The notes under the pieces were generated by a model. It saw only the letters and a program-made list of their open reading frames with translations, searched no databases and was not told where the DNA came from. A program made the translations under genes and the position numbers. A stretch of DNA of 64,000 nucleotides from Chitinophagaceae bacterium (lineage in GTDB: Bacteria; Bacteroidota; Bacteroidia; Chitinophagales; Chitinophagaceae): contig CANGIT010000014.1 of the NCBI GenBank assembly GCA_947454155.1, forward strand, positions 1 through 64,000, given 5' to 3'. Positions 36,024 through 44,866 of this stretch are shown here, in pieces; positions within the stretch are counted from its first letter, which is position 1; each line of letters begins with the position of its first letter.

Positions 36024-36329
36024 ATGTTGGCAATCGTAAAAATCGCTGGACAGCAATTTAAAGTAAAAGCGGGTGACAGTTTATATGTACCCCATATTGA
36101 TGGCAAAGCCGGAGACGCTGTAGAATTCTCCGATGTATTGTTTACCGACAACGGTGGCAGCATCAACAGCGGAGCACAGGTTAAAGCTGTTGTTAAAGCC
36201 GAGATCATCAATGATCTGGTAAAAGGACAAAAAGTCATCGCCTTCAAAATGAAAAGAAGGAAAGGCTTCCGTAAAAAACACGGCCATCGTACACAGTACA
36301 CCCACATCAAAGTAACTTCAATTGCTTAA
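36024..36329 (+). CDS. rplU: 50S ribosomal protein L21
   Basis: A 101-residue bL21: start MLAIVKIAGQQFKVKAGDSLYVPHI, and the end KMKRRKGFRKKHGHRTQYTHIKVTSI is the RNA-binding tail. It is followed by rpmA in the usual L21-L27 operon. Confidence 0.97.
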   Translation: MLAIVKIAGQQFKVKAGDSLYVPHIDGKAGDAVEFSDVLFTDNGGSINSGAQVKAVVKAEIINDLVKGQKVIAFKMKRRKGFRKKHGHRTQYTHIKVTSIA

Positions 36330-36372
36330 TCAGATTTTGAACATTTGGTTTTCAAAATAAAAAGTATAAACA

Positions 36373-36627
36373 ATGGCACATAAAAAAGGTGAAGGTTCGG
36401 TAAAAAATGGCCGTGATTCACAAAGCAAAAGACTTGGCGTAAAAATTTATGGCGGACAAGCCGCTGAAGCTGGTAACATCATCTTACGTCAACGCGGAAC
36501 CGTTTATCATCCGGGTAAGAATGTTGGATTAGGAAAAGACTTCACCATTTTCGCTCTTGCTGATGGTGTTGTTGAGTTCAGAAAATCAAAAGGCGATAAA
36601 ACGCTTGTTTCTGTAAACTCGATCTAA
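36373..36627 (+). CDS. rpmA: 50S ribosomal protein L27
   Basis: An 84-residue bL27 beginning [29 protein letters not shown], with the short N-terminal tail that reaches the peptidyl transferase centre and no removable leader. It lies 43 bases after rplU. Confidence 0.97.
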   Translation: MAHKKGEGSVKNGRDSQSKRLGVKIYGGQAAEAGNIILRQRGTVYHPGKNVGLGKDFTIFALADGVVEFRKSKGDKTLVSVNSI

Positions 36628-36715
36628 TCTTAAAAAAAATAAAAAATTTTTTTGGTAGTTAAAAAATACTAATTACTTTTAAGCATTATTTACTAACCAA
36701 TTAAATTTTAAACAA

Positions 36716-36961
36716 ATGGCTACAAAGAAAAAAGCTGCTCCTGCAAAGAAAGCCGCTCCTGCAAAAAAAGCTGCTCCTGCTAAGAAAGCTGCTCCTGCAA
36801 AAAAAGCTGCTGCTAAGAAAGCTGCTCCTGCAAAAAAAGCTGCTCCTGCTAAGAAAGCTGCTCCTGCAAAAAAAGCTGCTCCTGCTAAGAAAGCCGCTCC
36901 TGCAAAAAAAGCTGCTGCTAAAAAAGCTCCTGCTAAGAAAGCTGCTGCTAAGAAAGCGTAA
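36716..36961 (+). CDS. Histone H1-like lysine/alanine repeat protein
   Basis: An 81-residue protein made almost wholly of AAPAKK repeats after the start MATKKKAAPAKK. It resembles the C-terminal tails of histone H1 and bacterial Hc1-like nucleoid proteins and should bind DNA by charge; it has no globular domain. The codons form a near-perfect repeat of GCTCCTGC(A/T)AA(A/G)AAA, so the length probably varies between strains by slippage. The opposite strand has a long ORF that is only a shadow of the repeat. A strong terminator follows the stop by about 25 bases. Confidence 0.8.
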   Translation: MATKKKAAPAKKAAPAKKAAPAKKAAPAKKAAAKKAAPAKKAAPAKKAAPAKKAAPAKKAAPAKKAAAKKAPAKKAAAKKA

Positions 36962-36986
36962 TCTTTGCTTGAAGCAAAAGATAATG

Positions 36987-37012
36987 GTCCCGGTATTTAC
37001 CGGGACTTTTTT
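36987..37012 (+). terminator. Rho-independent terminator of the histone-like gene
   Basis: GTCCCGGTA (36987-36995) pairs perfectly with TACCGGGAC (36998-37006), followed by six T. Confidence 0.92.
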
Positions 37013-37089
37013 ATGCCCCATCCCAACAATCAATAATATCTCTTGCAAATTCACTTTGAAATTAGCATCGGAACTCTTTTCGCTTTCCC

Positions 37090-37097
37090 TACTTTTG
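37090..37097 (+). promoter_or_regulatory. -7 promoter box next to the PolX-like start (TACTTTTG)
   Basis: TACTTTTG matches TAnnTTTG but ends only four bases before the ATG at 37102. If used, transcription would start at or beside the start codon, giving a leaderless mRNA. No -33 partner is visible. Confidence 0.4.
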
Positions 37098-37101
37098 CAA
37101 C

Positions 37102-38781
37102 ATGCATAATCATCAAATTGCAGACGCCTTCTCTCTGCTTTCCAAGCTCACAGACATACATGGAGAAAACAGCTTCAAAGCCAAATCATACGCTACCGCA
37201 GCTTTTGCCATTGAAAAAATAACAGACCCTATTGCCGATTTACCTTTTGAAAAAATGGCCAACCTCAGAGGTGTTGGAGTTTCATCTGCACAGAAAATTA
37301 CAGAGTTGCTTCAAAACGGTTCCATCAAAGCTTTGGAAGAGCTGGTGGCCAAAACACCTGAAGGCGTATTGGAAATGTTGCAGATCAAGGGAATCGGTCC
37401 CAAAAAAATAAATACCATCTGGAAAGAGATGGAAATTGAAAGCATTGGCGAATTGCTCTATGCCTGCAAAGAAAACAGACTTAAACTCTTTAAAGGATTT
37501 GGCGAAAAAACACAACAGAATGTTATCGACGCCATCGAATTCTATTTCCGACATAAAGACTTTCATCTTTATGCACAAGTCGAATCCGCTGTACCAGAGA
37601 TTTATGATTTGCTTAGCCAGATTTTTCCGGATCGTAAAATTGTCTTGGCCGGGGAATACCTGTTACAGCTGGAAACTATCACCCGACTGGATTTTGTGAT
37701 TGATGAAGAAACTGCTGTTGCAGAGAAAAAAATCACCGACATCAAAGGATTTCTACTTAAAGAAAAAACATCTTGTCTGATATTCTCCACACCGGCATCC
37801 ATCGATATCGCCTTGCATTGTTGCGCTACTGCTTCCCTCATCGAGCAGCAATTACTTCTTAGCGCTTCCCCTTCTTTTATAGATGAAATATCAGCAATCG
37901 CTACCCTTTCATCATCATCTTTCAACAACCTCTCCGAATATTTTCTATCGAAAGGTTTGCAGGAGATTCCACCTTGTTTATGGGATGTACCTTCTGCCCT
38001 AACACTTTATCAAAGCAAAAAAGAAATACCTGCGCTTATTGAAACCAAAGACATAAAAGGCATCATTCACAGCCACAGCAATTGGAGCGACGGTTCTTTC
38101 TCGCTTGAGGAAATGGCCATCGCCGCCATTGAAAAAGGTTTCGAATATCTTGTGATCAGCGACCATAGCCAAACCGCTTTTTATGCACAAGGATTAACCT
38201 CCGATCGTGTGCTGGCACAGCATCAGCTGATCGATGAGCTGAACATCAAGCTGGCTCCTTTCAAAATATTTAAAAGTATTGAATCGGATATTCTCAACGA
38301 CGGCAGCCTGGATTATGATAACAGTATGTTGCAACGTTTCGATCTGGTTATCGCATCGGTGCACAGTAATTTGAAAATGTCGGAAGATAAGGCCATGATG
38401 AGATTACTGAAGGCCATAGAAAATCCTTATACCAGTATTCTTGGTCATATGACCGGACGATTGTTGTTGAGCAGAAAAGGTTATCCGGTAGATCACGAAA
38501 AAATCATCGATGCCTGCGCCGAACAACAGGTGGTCATTGAGCTGAATGCTCATCCCAGCAGACTTGATATTGACTGGAGACATATCAGAAAAGCACTGGA
38601 CAAAAACGTGTTGATTTCCATCAACCCAGATGCGCACGTCATCACAGGATTTGATGATGTAAGCTATGGTGTGAAAGTGGCACAAAAAGCAATGGTAACG
38701 GCAAAGAACAACCTTAGCAGTTTTTCGCTAACCGAATTTGAACATTTCATTGCAAAACAACAAGCGAAAAGAGTAAATTAG
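37102..38781 (+). CDS. PolX-like protein with degenerate polymerase site and intact PHP domain
   Basis: A 559-residue protein with the domain order of bacterial PolX: helix-hairpin-helix motifs (about 45-150), family X nucleotidyltransferase region (about 155-300) and PHP phosphoesterase (about 318-555). The polymerase signature GS.RRG.ETIGD.D reads G184-EYLLQLETITRLD197 here: the Ser, both Arg, the Gly and the first catalytic Asp are lost. The PHP metal ligands are intact: HSH at 323-325, SDHS, the Glu in KSIESD, ASVHS, LGHMTGR and NPDAH. It is therefore probably a 3'-5' exonuclease or phosphoesterase in DNA repair, not a polymerase. Confidence 0.87.
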   Translation: MHNHQIADAFSLLSKLTDIHGENSFKAKSYATAAFAIEKITDPIADLPFEKMANLRGVGVSSAQKITELLQNGSIKALEELVAKTPEGVLEMLQIKGIGPKKINTIWKEMEIESIGELLYACKENRLKLFKGFGEKTQQNVIDAIEFYFRHKDFHLYAQVESAVPEIYDLLSQIFPDRKIVLAGEYLLQLETITRLDFVIDEETAVAEKKITDIKGFLLKEKTSCLIFSTPASIDIALHCCATASLIEQQLLLSASPSFIDEISAIATLSSSSFNNLSEYFLSKGLQEIPPCLWDVPSALTLYQSKKEIPALIETKDIKGIIHSHSNWSDGSFSLEEMAIAAIEKGFEYLVISDHSQTAFYAQGLTSDRVLAQHQLIDELNIKLAPFKIFKSIESDILNDGSLDYDNSMLQRFDLVIASVHSNLKMSEDKAMMRLLKAIENPYTSILGHMTGRLLLSRKGYPVDHEKIIDACAEQQVVIELNAHPSRLDIDWRHIRKALDKNVLISINPDAHVITGFDDVSYGVKVAQKAMVTAKNNLSSFSLTEFEHFIAKQQAKRVN

Positions 38782-38793
38782 TTTGATCAAGTA

Positions 38794-38905
38794 GTATCCA
38801 GCATCCAGTATCCAGCATCCAGTATCCAGCATCCAGTATCCAGTATCCAGTATCCAGCATCCAGTATCCAGTATCCAGTATCCAGCATCCAGTATCCAGT
38901 ATCCA
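38794..38905. repeat. Perfect 7-bp tandem array (16 units of GTATCCA/GCATCCA)
   Basis: Sixteen uninterrupted 7-base units, eleven GTATCCA and five GCATCCA, fill the gap between two convergent genes and end 9 bases before the stop codon of the sensor kinase. Units differ only at the second base. Read on the minus strand it gives a spurious ORF of YWILDTG-like repeats. Confidence 0.95.
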
Positions 38906-38914
38906 GCACCTCTA

Positions 38915-41900
38915 TCACGATGCACTTTTCACCACAGGCAACTTCACTACAAAAGTGGTGCCTTCATTAATGACGGTTTCGAAGCTGATATCGCCATCAG
39001 ATTGCTCTGCAATTCTTTTGCACATGGCAAGACCCAAGCCGGTGCCTGAAGTTTTGGTGGTGAAGTTGGGGGTGAATATTTTTTCTTTTACTTCGTCGTC
39101 AATACCGGTACCATTGTCGCGGATACTAGTATATAGAAAACCGTCACTGATTTGCTGACTGATGATAATTTTGGGCATACGATTGGGCGGCACCGCCTGT
39201 ATGGCATTGATCAATAAATTGGTAAACAGCCTGTGCAACTGTGTCTTGTCGGCAAATACATGGATATGCTGTGGCAATAATTGTCTTACAATCTGCAGCT
39301 GTTCATTGGTTTCATGCATCAGCAGAATATTGCGGATGGTTTCGTTGATATCGAACAATTCTTTTTTAGGCTCCCCGATGCTGGCAAACTGACTGAAGGC
39401 ATTGGCAATATTGCTCAAGTGGTCAATTTGTTCAATGAGTGTCACCGATACATTGCGGGCAAGCTCATCGATATGCTGCGAACGGTTATCAATCGACTTT
39501 TGCAGAAACTGCATGCTGAGTTTCATCGGCGTCAGCGGATTTTTGATTTCATGCGCCACCTGTCGGGCCATCTCTCTCCAAGCCCCTTCCCTTTCGGTAC
39601 GGGCCAGTACAGCGGCACTTTCTTCGAGCTTCAACACCATCTTGTTGTACTCTTTCACCAAGGCCCCGATTTCATCATTCCTTTCCCACTTGATCGGATC
39701 ATTTTGTGAGCCGATATTTATTTTTTTCATTTTTTCGGCAATCAGTGAAAAAGTGGAGCTGATTCTGTTGGTGATGAACAAAGAGATGATACCCGCCAGC
39801 AAAAATATGAATGCGTTAAGGTTGATAATAGTGATCAGGAAATTGGAAATCTCTTGCTTAAGGATGTTTTGAGAGGTGAAATAAGGGATGTTGATATAGG
39901 CATACACATTGCCATTGGCGTCGATGACCGGAATATAATTGCTGATGTAAGTAAGATTGCCGATACTTTCTTTTTGGAAAAACTGAATCTCCTTGTTGTG
40001 ATTGAGGTGATAATAAGCTAGCGGATTCATTTTGGTGGAGAGAATCCCTTTGTTGTAAGGTAATGGAAGTGATGATACCCTGAGGTTGCCTTCAAGATCG
40101 TAGAGATTGACATCCACTCCATGAATATCAGAAATCTTCTGTACGGCATCTTCCAGCCTTTGATCGTAATCAAGTGTATTGAGCTGTGTGGAATCCGTTA
40201 GGCTCCAACCACTGGTAATCGTACTTTTTACCTCTTTTTCCATGATGCGAATGGTGCGATTGAGCTTTTCACGATTGTTGGACTCGTAACGGAAAATAAA
40301 AAACATCACAGAAGCCAGGGCAATTACCACAAATGAAATCACACTGATCAAAATGATGGCGCCATGAATTTGGTTGCGCAAAGACAATTGCCAATAGGCA
40401 ATGATCCGTTTTCTGTTCAACCTGGAATGGACAATGGTGTTGATCAGCCAAAGTATGGCCGTAATGAGCAAATAGCAAAAGAAGAAATAGGAAAACAAGG
40501 TAATGGTTTCTATGATGACCTTACTTTCCTTGACGATGACCACTAAATTGCCTGCCCCCGCATTATACCAGAGTTCGTCGTAATTTTTCCGATTGACAAC
40601 TTTGAAGCGTAAAGATTTTATATCTGCGGCAGACAAAGAAGTGGGGAAAGGATAATCATTATGGATATTGACCAGTTTATAACTGTTATATAAGGCAAAA
40701 GCATAGGAAGCTGAGTTTTCGATAGAACTGGATTTCCCTTTACTGAACAGCTCGGGATACAACGCATCTCTTCTTTGTTTTTTGGGAGTAGCCAATATGA
40801 AAACCACACCTGTAGGAAATCCCAAGGTATCCAGCACATCTTTCTTACTGATATAGCTGAACACATCAAAAGACTGGTCGAAATAATACAAACCAACAAT
40901 GCTGGTGGGTTTGGATTGGGATACCCATACGGCATTCAGCTGATCGAAGCTAACCGAATCTTCATTAAATAACGGCTGCTGGTTGTTGCTAAATGTGTAA
41001 ATATGAGTATCGTATTTGTTGGTATATGCACTGGTGTTGCTGCTGATGATACTGTCTTTCAAAGCAGAACTGGAAGCCTGGTTGTTGAAACGGGAATAAT
41101 TGGCAGTTAGAAAATCAGAGGTGAATGAAGTAAGCATTGAATTGACCAGGATCTCATTGGCCGGATCGGATTTAAGCGCCAAGGCTTCTGCATAATTTTT
41201 TCGCACATCAATCTCTTTTCTATCATTCTCCACCTTTATCATCAAGGTGATTGAAAAAGAGAAGTAGACCAGCCAAAATACCATTCGGGAAGCAAGATTT
41301 GAATTGTCATGTATGCGCAATTGAGGCCATGAGCACATCCAAAGAAACAGCAACAACCATATCAGCACAGATAATTCATAGCCACCATTTATATTACCTA
41401 ACCTGAAACTCAGCAATAACAAAGCCTCTACGGCCACCACAACTAAAAATGGATAGAACAGTCCTGGCATTCCTTCCTTAATGACCGTCACCATCATCTG
41501 GCAGCAAACAAAGAAACCGATGGATAGCAAACACAATACCGCAATAGCCAATACGCTATACTGATTTAAACTGAAGAAATTCACCACATCAAAAGATATG
41601 GAAGAATCAGCCATGGCTTCCAAAATATGGCTGCAAAACTGTGTGAGGGCAAGAATCATGAAACCAAAAAACACAATGACCATCCATCTCCCCCATTCTT
41701 GCTTGGGTGTAATTCTGAATTTATGCAAGATGAACTGCGAGCGAATGAATAGAATCATCCATAATAAAAGAAATACATTCACAAACAGATCGCCCAGCGA
41801 CCTGGCAAAAATCCCCCAATTAAAAACATCTGAGTTGAAAAGGATGAACTGTTGCCAATGAAACGGAAAATTAAAAAAATAAGTGAGCGCACGCAATCCA

Positions 41901-42670
41901 ATAATGATTGCAGCAAGAAACAAAATCCCTTTGAGGGCAGAGCGGCGAGAAGACACATAAGCCGCTAGTAAGTGGGCGTAAAACAACAGCAAGAGTAATG
42001 CTATCAGTTGAAATGACACAGCCACAGGATTACTTTTTTCAAAAAGCGATTGTCTTTTTTCTATCACAGTAAACAAGGGCCTGCCAGAAGTTGAAAGCAC
42101 CAGACCTTCACTGGCTAAATTTTGCGTGAGATCATAATTATACGACAGCGACTGGTCAATGATGAAATTATTTTGCAGATATTCATTCTCAATAAAATAA
42201 TCCCATTTGACAGGAATCATTACAATGGCTTTGTAATTATTGAGTTTGTTTTTTTTCCAAACATAATAGCCGTTATCCATCTTCACAAAGCCTTCCTGAT
42301 CTTTACCATACAACATGAACGGCAATGGAATTACATTTTGTGTACTCCAGAATTGAAGTGATTCCGAAGAACTGTCTGAATTGGCATATAGAAAAAGATA
42401 AAAATTCTTTTGAGAAAGCTCATTCAGTAGTTTATCATCAAACTGATGTGTGCTGAGCTGTCGGCGATGGGCCGAATCGGCTAAAAAGGCCTGTGCATCT
42501 TTTTCCTGCTGATGTACGTAAGATGACACTTTGCTTTGAACGGTGGATACAGAAGAGTTGGCCGACCAGTAATTATTGATGACAAATGAAAAAGTAAGCA
42601 GCCATGCGGCAATGATTGGCAGGTAAATGTGTCTGTATAAGAAATTCTTGATTGATCCCGACTGCTCCAT
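38915..42670 (-). CDS. Large NtrY-like membrane sensor histidine kinase
   Basis: A 1251-residue kinase. TM1 near 15-33 is followed by an extracytoplasmic region, then a block of seven or eight helices (about 217-460), a second extracytoplasmic region (about 480-725), helices near 725-760 and 785-810, a third sensor region (about 815-955), a last helix (about 962-985) and HAMP. The histidine is His1040 in VAHEIKNPLTPMKLSMQ. The ATP domain carries NAIQAV, DNGTGID and GTGLGLAMCKRIAEQ. No response regulator lies next to it. It follows mazG by 6 bases, so they form an operon. The ligand is unknown. Confidence 0.92.
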   Translation of the reverse strand: MEQSGSIKNFLYRHIYLPIIAAWLLTFSFVINNYWSANSSVSTVQSKVSSYVHQQEKDAQAFLADSAHRRQLSTHQFDDKLLNELSQKNFYLFLYANSDSSSESLQFWSTQNVIPLPFMLYGKDQEGFVKMDNGYYVWKKNKLNNYKAIVMIPVKWDYFIENEYLQNNFIIDQSLSYNYDLTQNLASEGLVLSTSGRPLFTVIEKRQSLFEKSNPVAVSFQLIALLLLLFYAHLLAAYVSSRRSALKGILFLAAIIIGLRALTYFFNFPFHWQQFILFNSDVFNWGIFARSLGDLFVNVFLLLWMILFIRSQFILHKFRITPKQEWGRWMVIVFFGFMILALTQFCSHILEAMADSSISFDVVNFFSLNQYSVLAIAVLCLLSIGFFVCCQMMVTVIKEGMPGLFYPFLVVVAVEALLLLSFRLGNINGGYELSVLIWLLLFLWMCSWPQLRIHDNSNLASRMVFWLVYFSFSITLMIKVENDRKEIDVRKNYAEALALKSDPANEILVNSMLTSFTSDFLTANYSRFNNQASSSALKDSIISSNTSAYTNKYDTHIYTFSNNQQPLFNEDSVSFDQLNAVWVSQSKPTSIVGLYYFDQSFDVFSYISKKDVLDTLGFPTGVVFILATPKKQRRDALYPELFSKGKSSSIENSASYAFALYNSYKLVNIHNDYPFPTSLSAADIKSLRFKVVNRKNYDELWYNAGAGNLVVIVKESKVIIETITLFSYFFFCYLLITAILWLINTIVHSRLNRKRIIAYWQLSLRNQIHGAIILISVISFVVIALASVMFFIFRYESNNREKLNRTIRIMEKEVKSTITSGWSLTDSTQLNTLDYDQRLEDAVQKISDIHGVDVNLYDLEGNLRVSSLPLPYNKGILSTKMNPLAYYHLNHNKEIQFFQKESIGNLTYISNYIPVIDANGNVYAYINIPYFTSQNILKQEISNFLITIINLNAFIFLLAGIISLFITNRISSTFSLIAEKMKKINIGSQNDPIKWERNDEIGALVKEYNKMVLKLEESAAVLARTEREGAWREMARQVAHEIKNPLTPMKLSMQFLQKSIDNRSQHIDELARNVSVTLIEQIDHLSNIANAFSQFASIGEPKKELFDINETIRNILLMHETNEQLQIVRQLLPQHIHVFADKTQLHRLFTNLLINAIQAVPPNRMPKIIISQQISDGFLYTSIRDNGTGIDDEVKEKIFTPNFTTKTSGTGLGLAMCKRIAEQSDGDISFETVINEGTTFVVKLPVVKSAS

Positions 42671-42676
42671 TTTGTT

Positions 42677-43447
42677 TTAGCTTTCTGATTTTTTTATTCG
42701 GTTCCACAAGGCATCCATCTCTTCGAGCGACATGTCGTGCAGCATTCTGTTTTCGGCTGCAGCAGCGGCTTCCATCTGGCTGAAACGGTGCTGAAATTTC
42801 TTGTTCGTGCGTTCCAGGGCGTTCTCGGCATCAATCTCCAAAAACCTGGAATAATTGACCAGTGAAAATAACAGGTCTCCGAATTCTTCTTCCATGTGAT
42901 GCTTATCGTTACTGTTGACAGCCTCTTTCAATTCCTGCATTTCCTCTTCCACTTTGTCCCAAACCTGCGCCACATGATCCCATTCAAAACCCACTTGCTT
43001 GGCTTTCTCCTGCAACCTTATGGCTTTCACCAGCGCAGGCAGCGATTGGGGCACTCCGGCCAGTACCGATTTTTTTCCTTCTTTCAATTTCAGTTTCTCC
43101 CAGTTCTGCTTCACCTCTTCCTCATCTTTCACCTGCACGTCACCATAAATGTGCGGATGACGATGAATCAGTTTTTCGCAAATGCCTTCAATGGCGTCTT
43201 TCAATTCAAATTGTTGTTGCTCTTTGGCGATGCGTGCATAGAACACGATATGCAACAATAAATCGCCCAGTTCTTCACGAATGCCTTTCCAATCGGCATC
43301 AGTAATGGCATCAGCCAGCTCGTAGGTTTCTTCAATGGTCAAATGTCGCAAGGTTTGTATTGTCTGTTTGCGATCCCAGGGACATTTTTCGCGCAGGTCG
43401 TCCATGATGGACACCAACCGCGAAAATTGCGCTTCCGTACTCTTCAT
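42677..43447 (-). CDS. mazG: Nucleoside triphosphate pyrophosphohydrolase MazG
   Basis: A 256-residue MazG that hydrolyses NTPs to NMP and PPi and helps sanitise nucleotide pools. Two tandem MazG domains are visible: the first with CPWDRKQTIQTLRHLTIEETYELADAI near 20-46 and REELGDLLLHIVFYARI near 57-73, the second with EEEMQELKEAV and MEEEFGDLLFSLVNYSRF near 185-202. It precedes the sensor kinase gene on the same strand with a 6-base gap. The ATG at 43447 fits the family. Confidence 0.95.
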   Translation of the reverse strand: MKSTEAQFSRLVSIMDDLREKCPWDRKQTIQTLRHLTIEETYELADAITDADWKGIREELGDLLLHIVFYARIAKEQQQFELKDAIEGICEKLIHRHPHIYGDVQVKDEEEVKQNWEKLKLKEGKKSVLAGVPQSLPALVKAIRLQEKAKQVGFEWDHVAQVWDKVEEEMQELKEAVNSNDKHHMEEEFGDLLFSLVNYSRFLEIDAENALERTNKKFQHRFSQMEAAAAAENRMLHDMSLEEMDALWNRIKKSES

Positions 43448-43513
43448 ATTACCCTATTTTTGTTAAAAATAACAAAGTTTAGCATTACGTCGCCATGGTT
43501 CTGCAAATGGATT

Positions 43514-43521
43514 TACTTTTG
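43514..43521 (+). promoter_or_regulatory. -7 promoter box (TACTTTTG)
   Basis: TACTTTTG matches TAnnTTTG and lies 46 bases before the ATG at 43568. No -33 partner at the right spacing. Confidence 0.4.
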
Positions 43522-43567
43522 CGCCGTTGACCTTGTTGCAACTTCAATGTAAAACCAAGTATAAAAG

Positions 43568-44398
43568 ATGAAAAAAGATTTAATGCTGTTCTCACTCTGC
43601 ATCCTGATTACCTGTTCGGCCCGTGCACAGTTTTATTATAAAGATTTTATCAGCAGCAATTTTGCCGCTTTCGATCAGTTAAGCTACAAGAAAGCCGGCA
43701 TCAGAAATATCAAGTTAAACAGCTTCGAAGCCAATGGCTTACCTTCTGAAGATTTTTTCTGTGAAAAGAAAATATCCAGGGATTTTAAAAAATCGACATT
43801 GTATACACGTATCGGACTCACCGGACAGCAAATGCTGGAGAATTATTTTGACAATAAGGGCAGACTAGCCAAAACATACGACAGCTCTCAGTTTGCTGTG
43901 GCCACCACCCTTTTCAGTTACGATGCACAAGGTCGCTTGACCAATACAACTAACTTCTCCAAATCCAACGACGATGATTTTGTAAGTGAAATATTGGAAA
44001 CCCATCTTTATCATTATGATGCGGCCGGCACTCTAACGGATATGATCCGTATCAAAAACCAAAGCGACAGCAGCATCATTTCATTTTCCTCCGACGACAA
44101 CCATCATGTGGCTGTGGAGAAAGACACCCGCACCAATGCAGTTTATTATTATTACTATGATGCCGAAGGCAGAATGACAGATGTTACACATTTCAATGAG
44201 GAAAAAAACAAAATGGTGGCTGACTATGTATATGAATACAATCCCGATGGACAGATGGCACAACTCACCACCACTGAAGCGGGCATTGATAATTTTGTGG
44301 TGTGGAAATACAAATACGAAAATGGCTTGCGTCGTTCGGAAAGACTATTTGACAAAGATGGCTTCTTGGTAGGAAAGATTGAATACGAATACAAATAA
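43568..44398 (+). CDS. Secreted protein with YD/RHS-like repeats
   Basis: A 276-residue exported protein (signal peptide MKKDLMLFSLCILITCSARAQ). The mature part has degenerate repeats of the YD/RHS kind: FSYDAQGRLTNTTNF, LYHYDAAGTLTDMIRI, YYYYDAEGRMTDVTHF, YVYEYNPDGQMAQLTT and DKDGFLVGKIEYEYK. These form beta strips that usually bind carbohydrate or act as structural shells. It is far too short for an RHS toxin and has no toxin domain. Function unknown. It is a single-gene unit, convergent with the RlpA-like gene. Confidence 0.8.
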   Translation: MKKDLMLFSLCILITCSARAQFYYKDFISSNFAAFDQLSYKKAGIRNIKLNSFEANGLPSEDFFCEKKISRDFKKSTLYTRIGLTGQQMLENYFDNKGRLAKTYDSSQFAVATTLFSYDAQGRLTNTTNFSKSNDDDFVSEILETHLYHYDAAGTLTDMIRIKNQSDSSIISFSSDDNHHVAVEKDTRTNAVYYYYYDAEGRMTDVTHFNEEKNKMVADYVYEYNPDGQMAQLTTTEAGIDNFVVWKYKYENGLRRSERLFDKDGFLVGKIEYEYK

Positions 44399-44406
44399 CA
44401 CAAACT

Positions 44407-44853
44407 TCAGTCCTCCAGCACTTGCACGATAACATTGGCCACACCGGATGAGATTATGTTCAAGTTTGTAGCGGCAATTCTGCTCAAATCAATCAACCTG
44501 ACCGATGCCGCGTTCATCCTGTCGTTGATTTTCACTTTTACGCATTCACCATTGGCGGGGTTGACAACAAGCACCTGAGTCCCCAATGGCAGTTTGTTGC
44601 TAGCCGCTGTATATTTTAACTGACTAAATACTTCTCCACTGGCTGTTTTTCTGCCTTCAAATTTATTGGCATAATAGCTGGCTTTGCCTTTCAACAGTCT
44701 GATAACTTTAAGGGGTTCGTCATTTACATTTCTTGCAGATACATCACTATCATGCGTTTGTGCATTAAGCGTATCAGACTGTGCCACCGCATAAAATTTC
44801 AACATGCAAATCAACAACAAGATGGCCAACCGTTTGAGATAAAAAGTAAACAT
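44407..44853 (-). CDS. RlpA-like double-psi beta-barrel protein, exported
   Basis: A 148-residue exported protein with a signal peptide (MFTFYLKRLAILLLICMLKFYAVAQ) and one RlpA-like double-psi beta-barrel: GKASYYANKFEGRKTASGEVF near 59-79 and KINDRMNAASVRLIDLS near 112-128. RlpA enzymes are septal lytic transglycosylases acting on naked glycan strands. The conserved Asp of the ND-R motif is present, but the usual AAH before LPLGT is AASN, so the catalytic His appears to be lost. I start at the ATG at 44853; the frame extends upstream into the L,D-transpeptidase gene. The two genes are co-oriented with a 13-base gap. Confidence 0.82.
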   Translation of the reverse strand: MFTFYLKRLAILLLICMLKFYAVAQSDTLNAQTHDSDVSARNVNDEPLKVIRLLKGKASYYANKFEGRKTASGEVFSQLKYTAASNKLPLGTQVLVVNPANGECVKVKINDRMNAASVRLIDLSRIAATNLNIISSGVANVIVQVLED

Positions 44854-44866
44854 TTTGAGATGATGA

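Noticed and set aside
36701..37054. Minus-strand ORF rich in Ser/Phe/Arg opposite the histone-like gene
   Set aside because: It is the antisense reading of the AAPAKK codon repeat and includes the terminator of that gene.
37102..38781. Frameshifted or broken polymerase gene
   Set aside because: The reading frame is intact over its full length and the PHP domain is perfect; only the polymerase residues have changed, so this is functional drift and not a pseudogene.
38728..38925. Minus-strand ORF with YWILDTG repeats
   Set aside because: It is a product of the 7-bp array, which stays open in all frames; it overlaps the ends of two real genes.
43568..44398. RHS toxin or polymorphic toxin
   Set aside because: It has only a few YD-like repeats, no core RHS domain, no toxin tip and no immunity gene.
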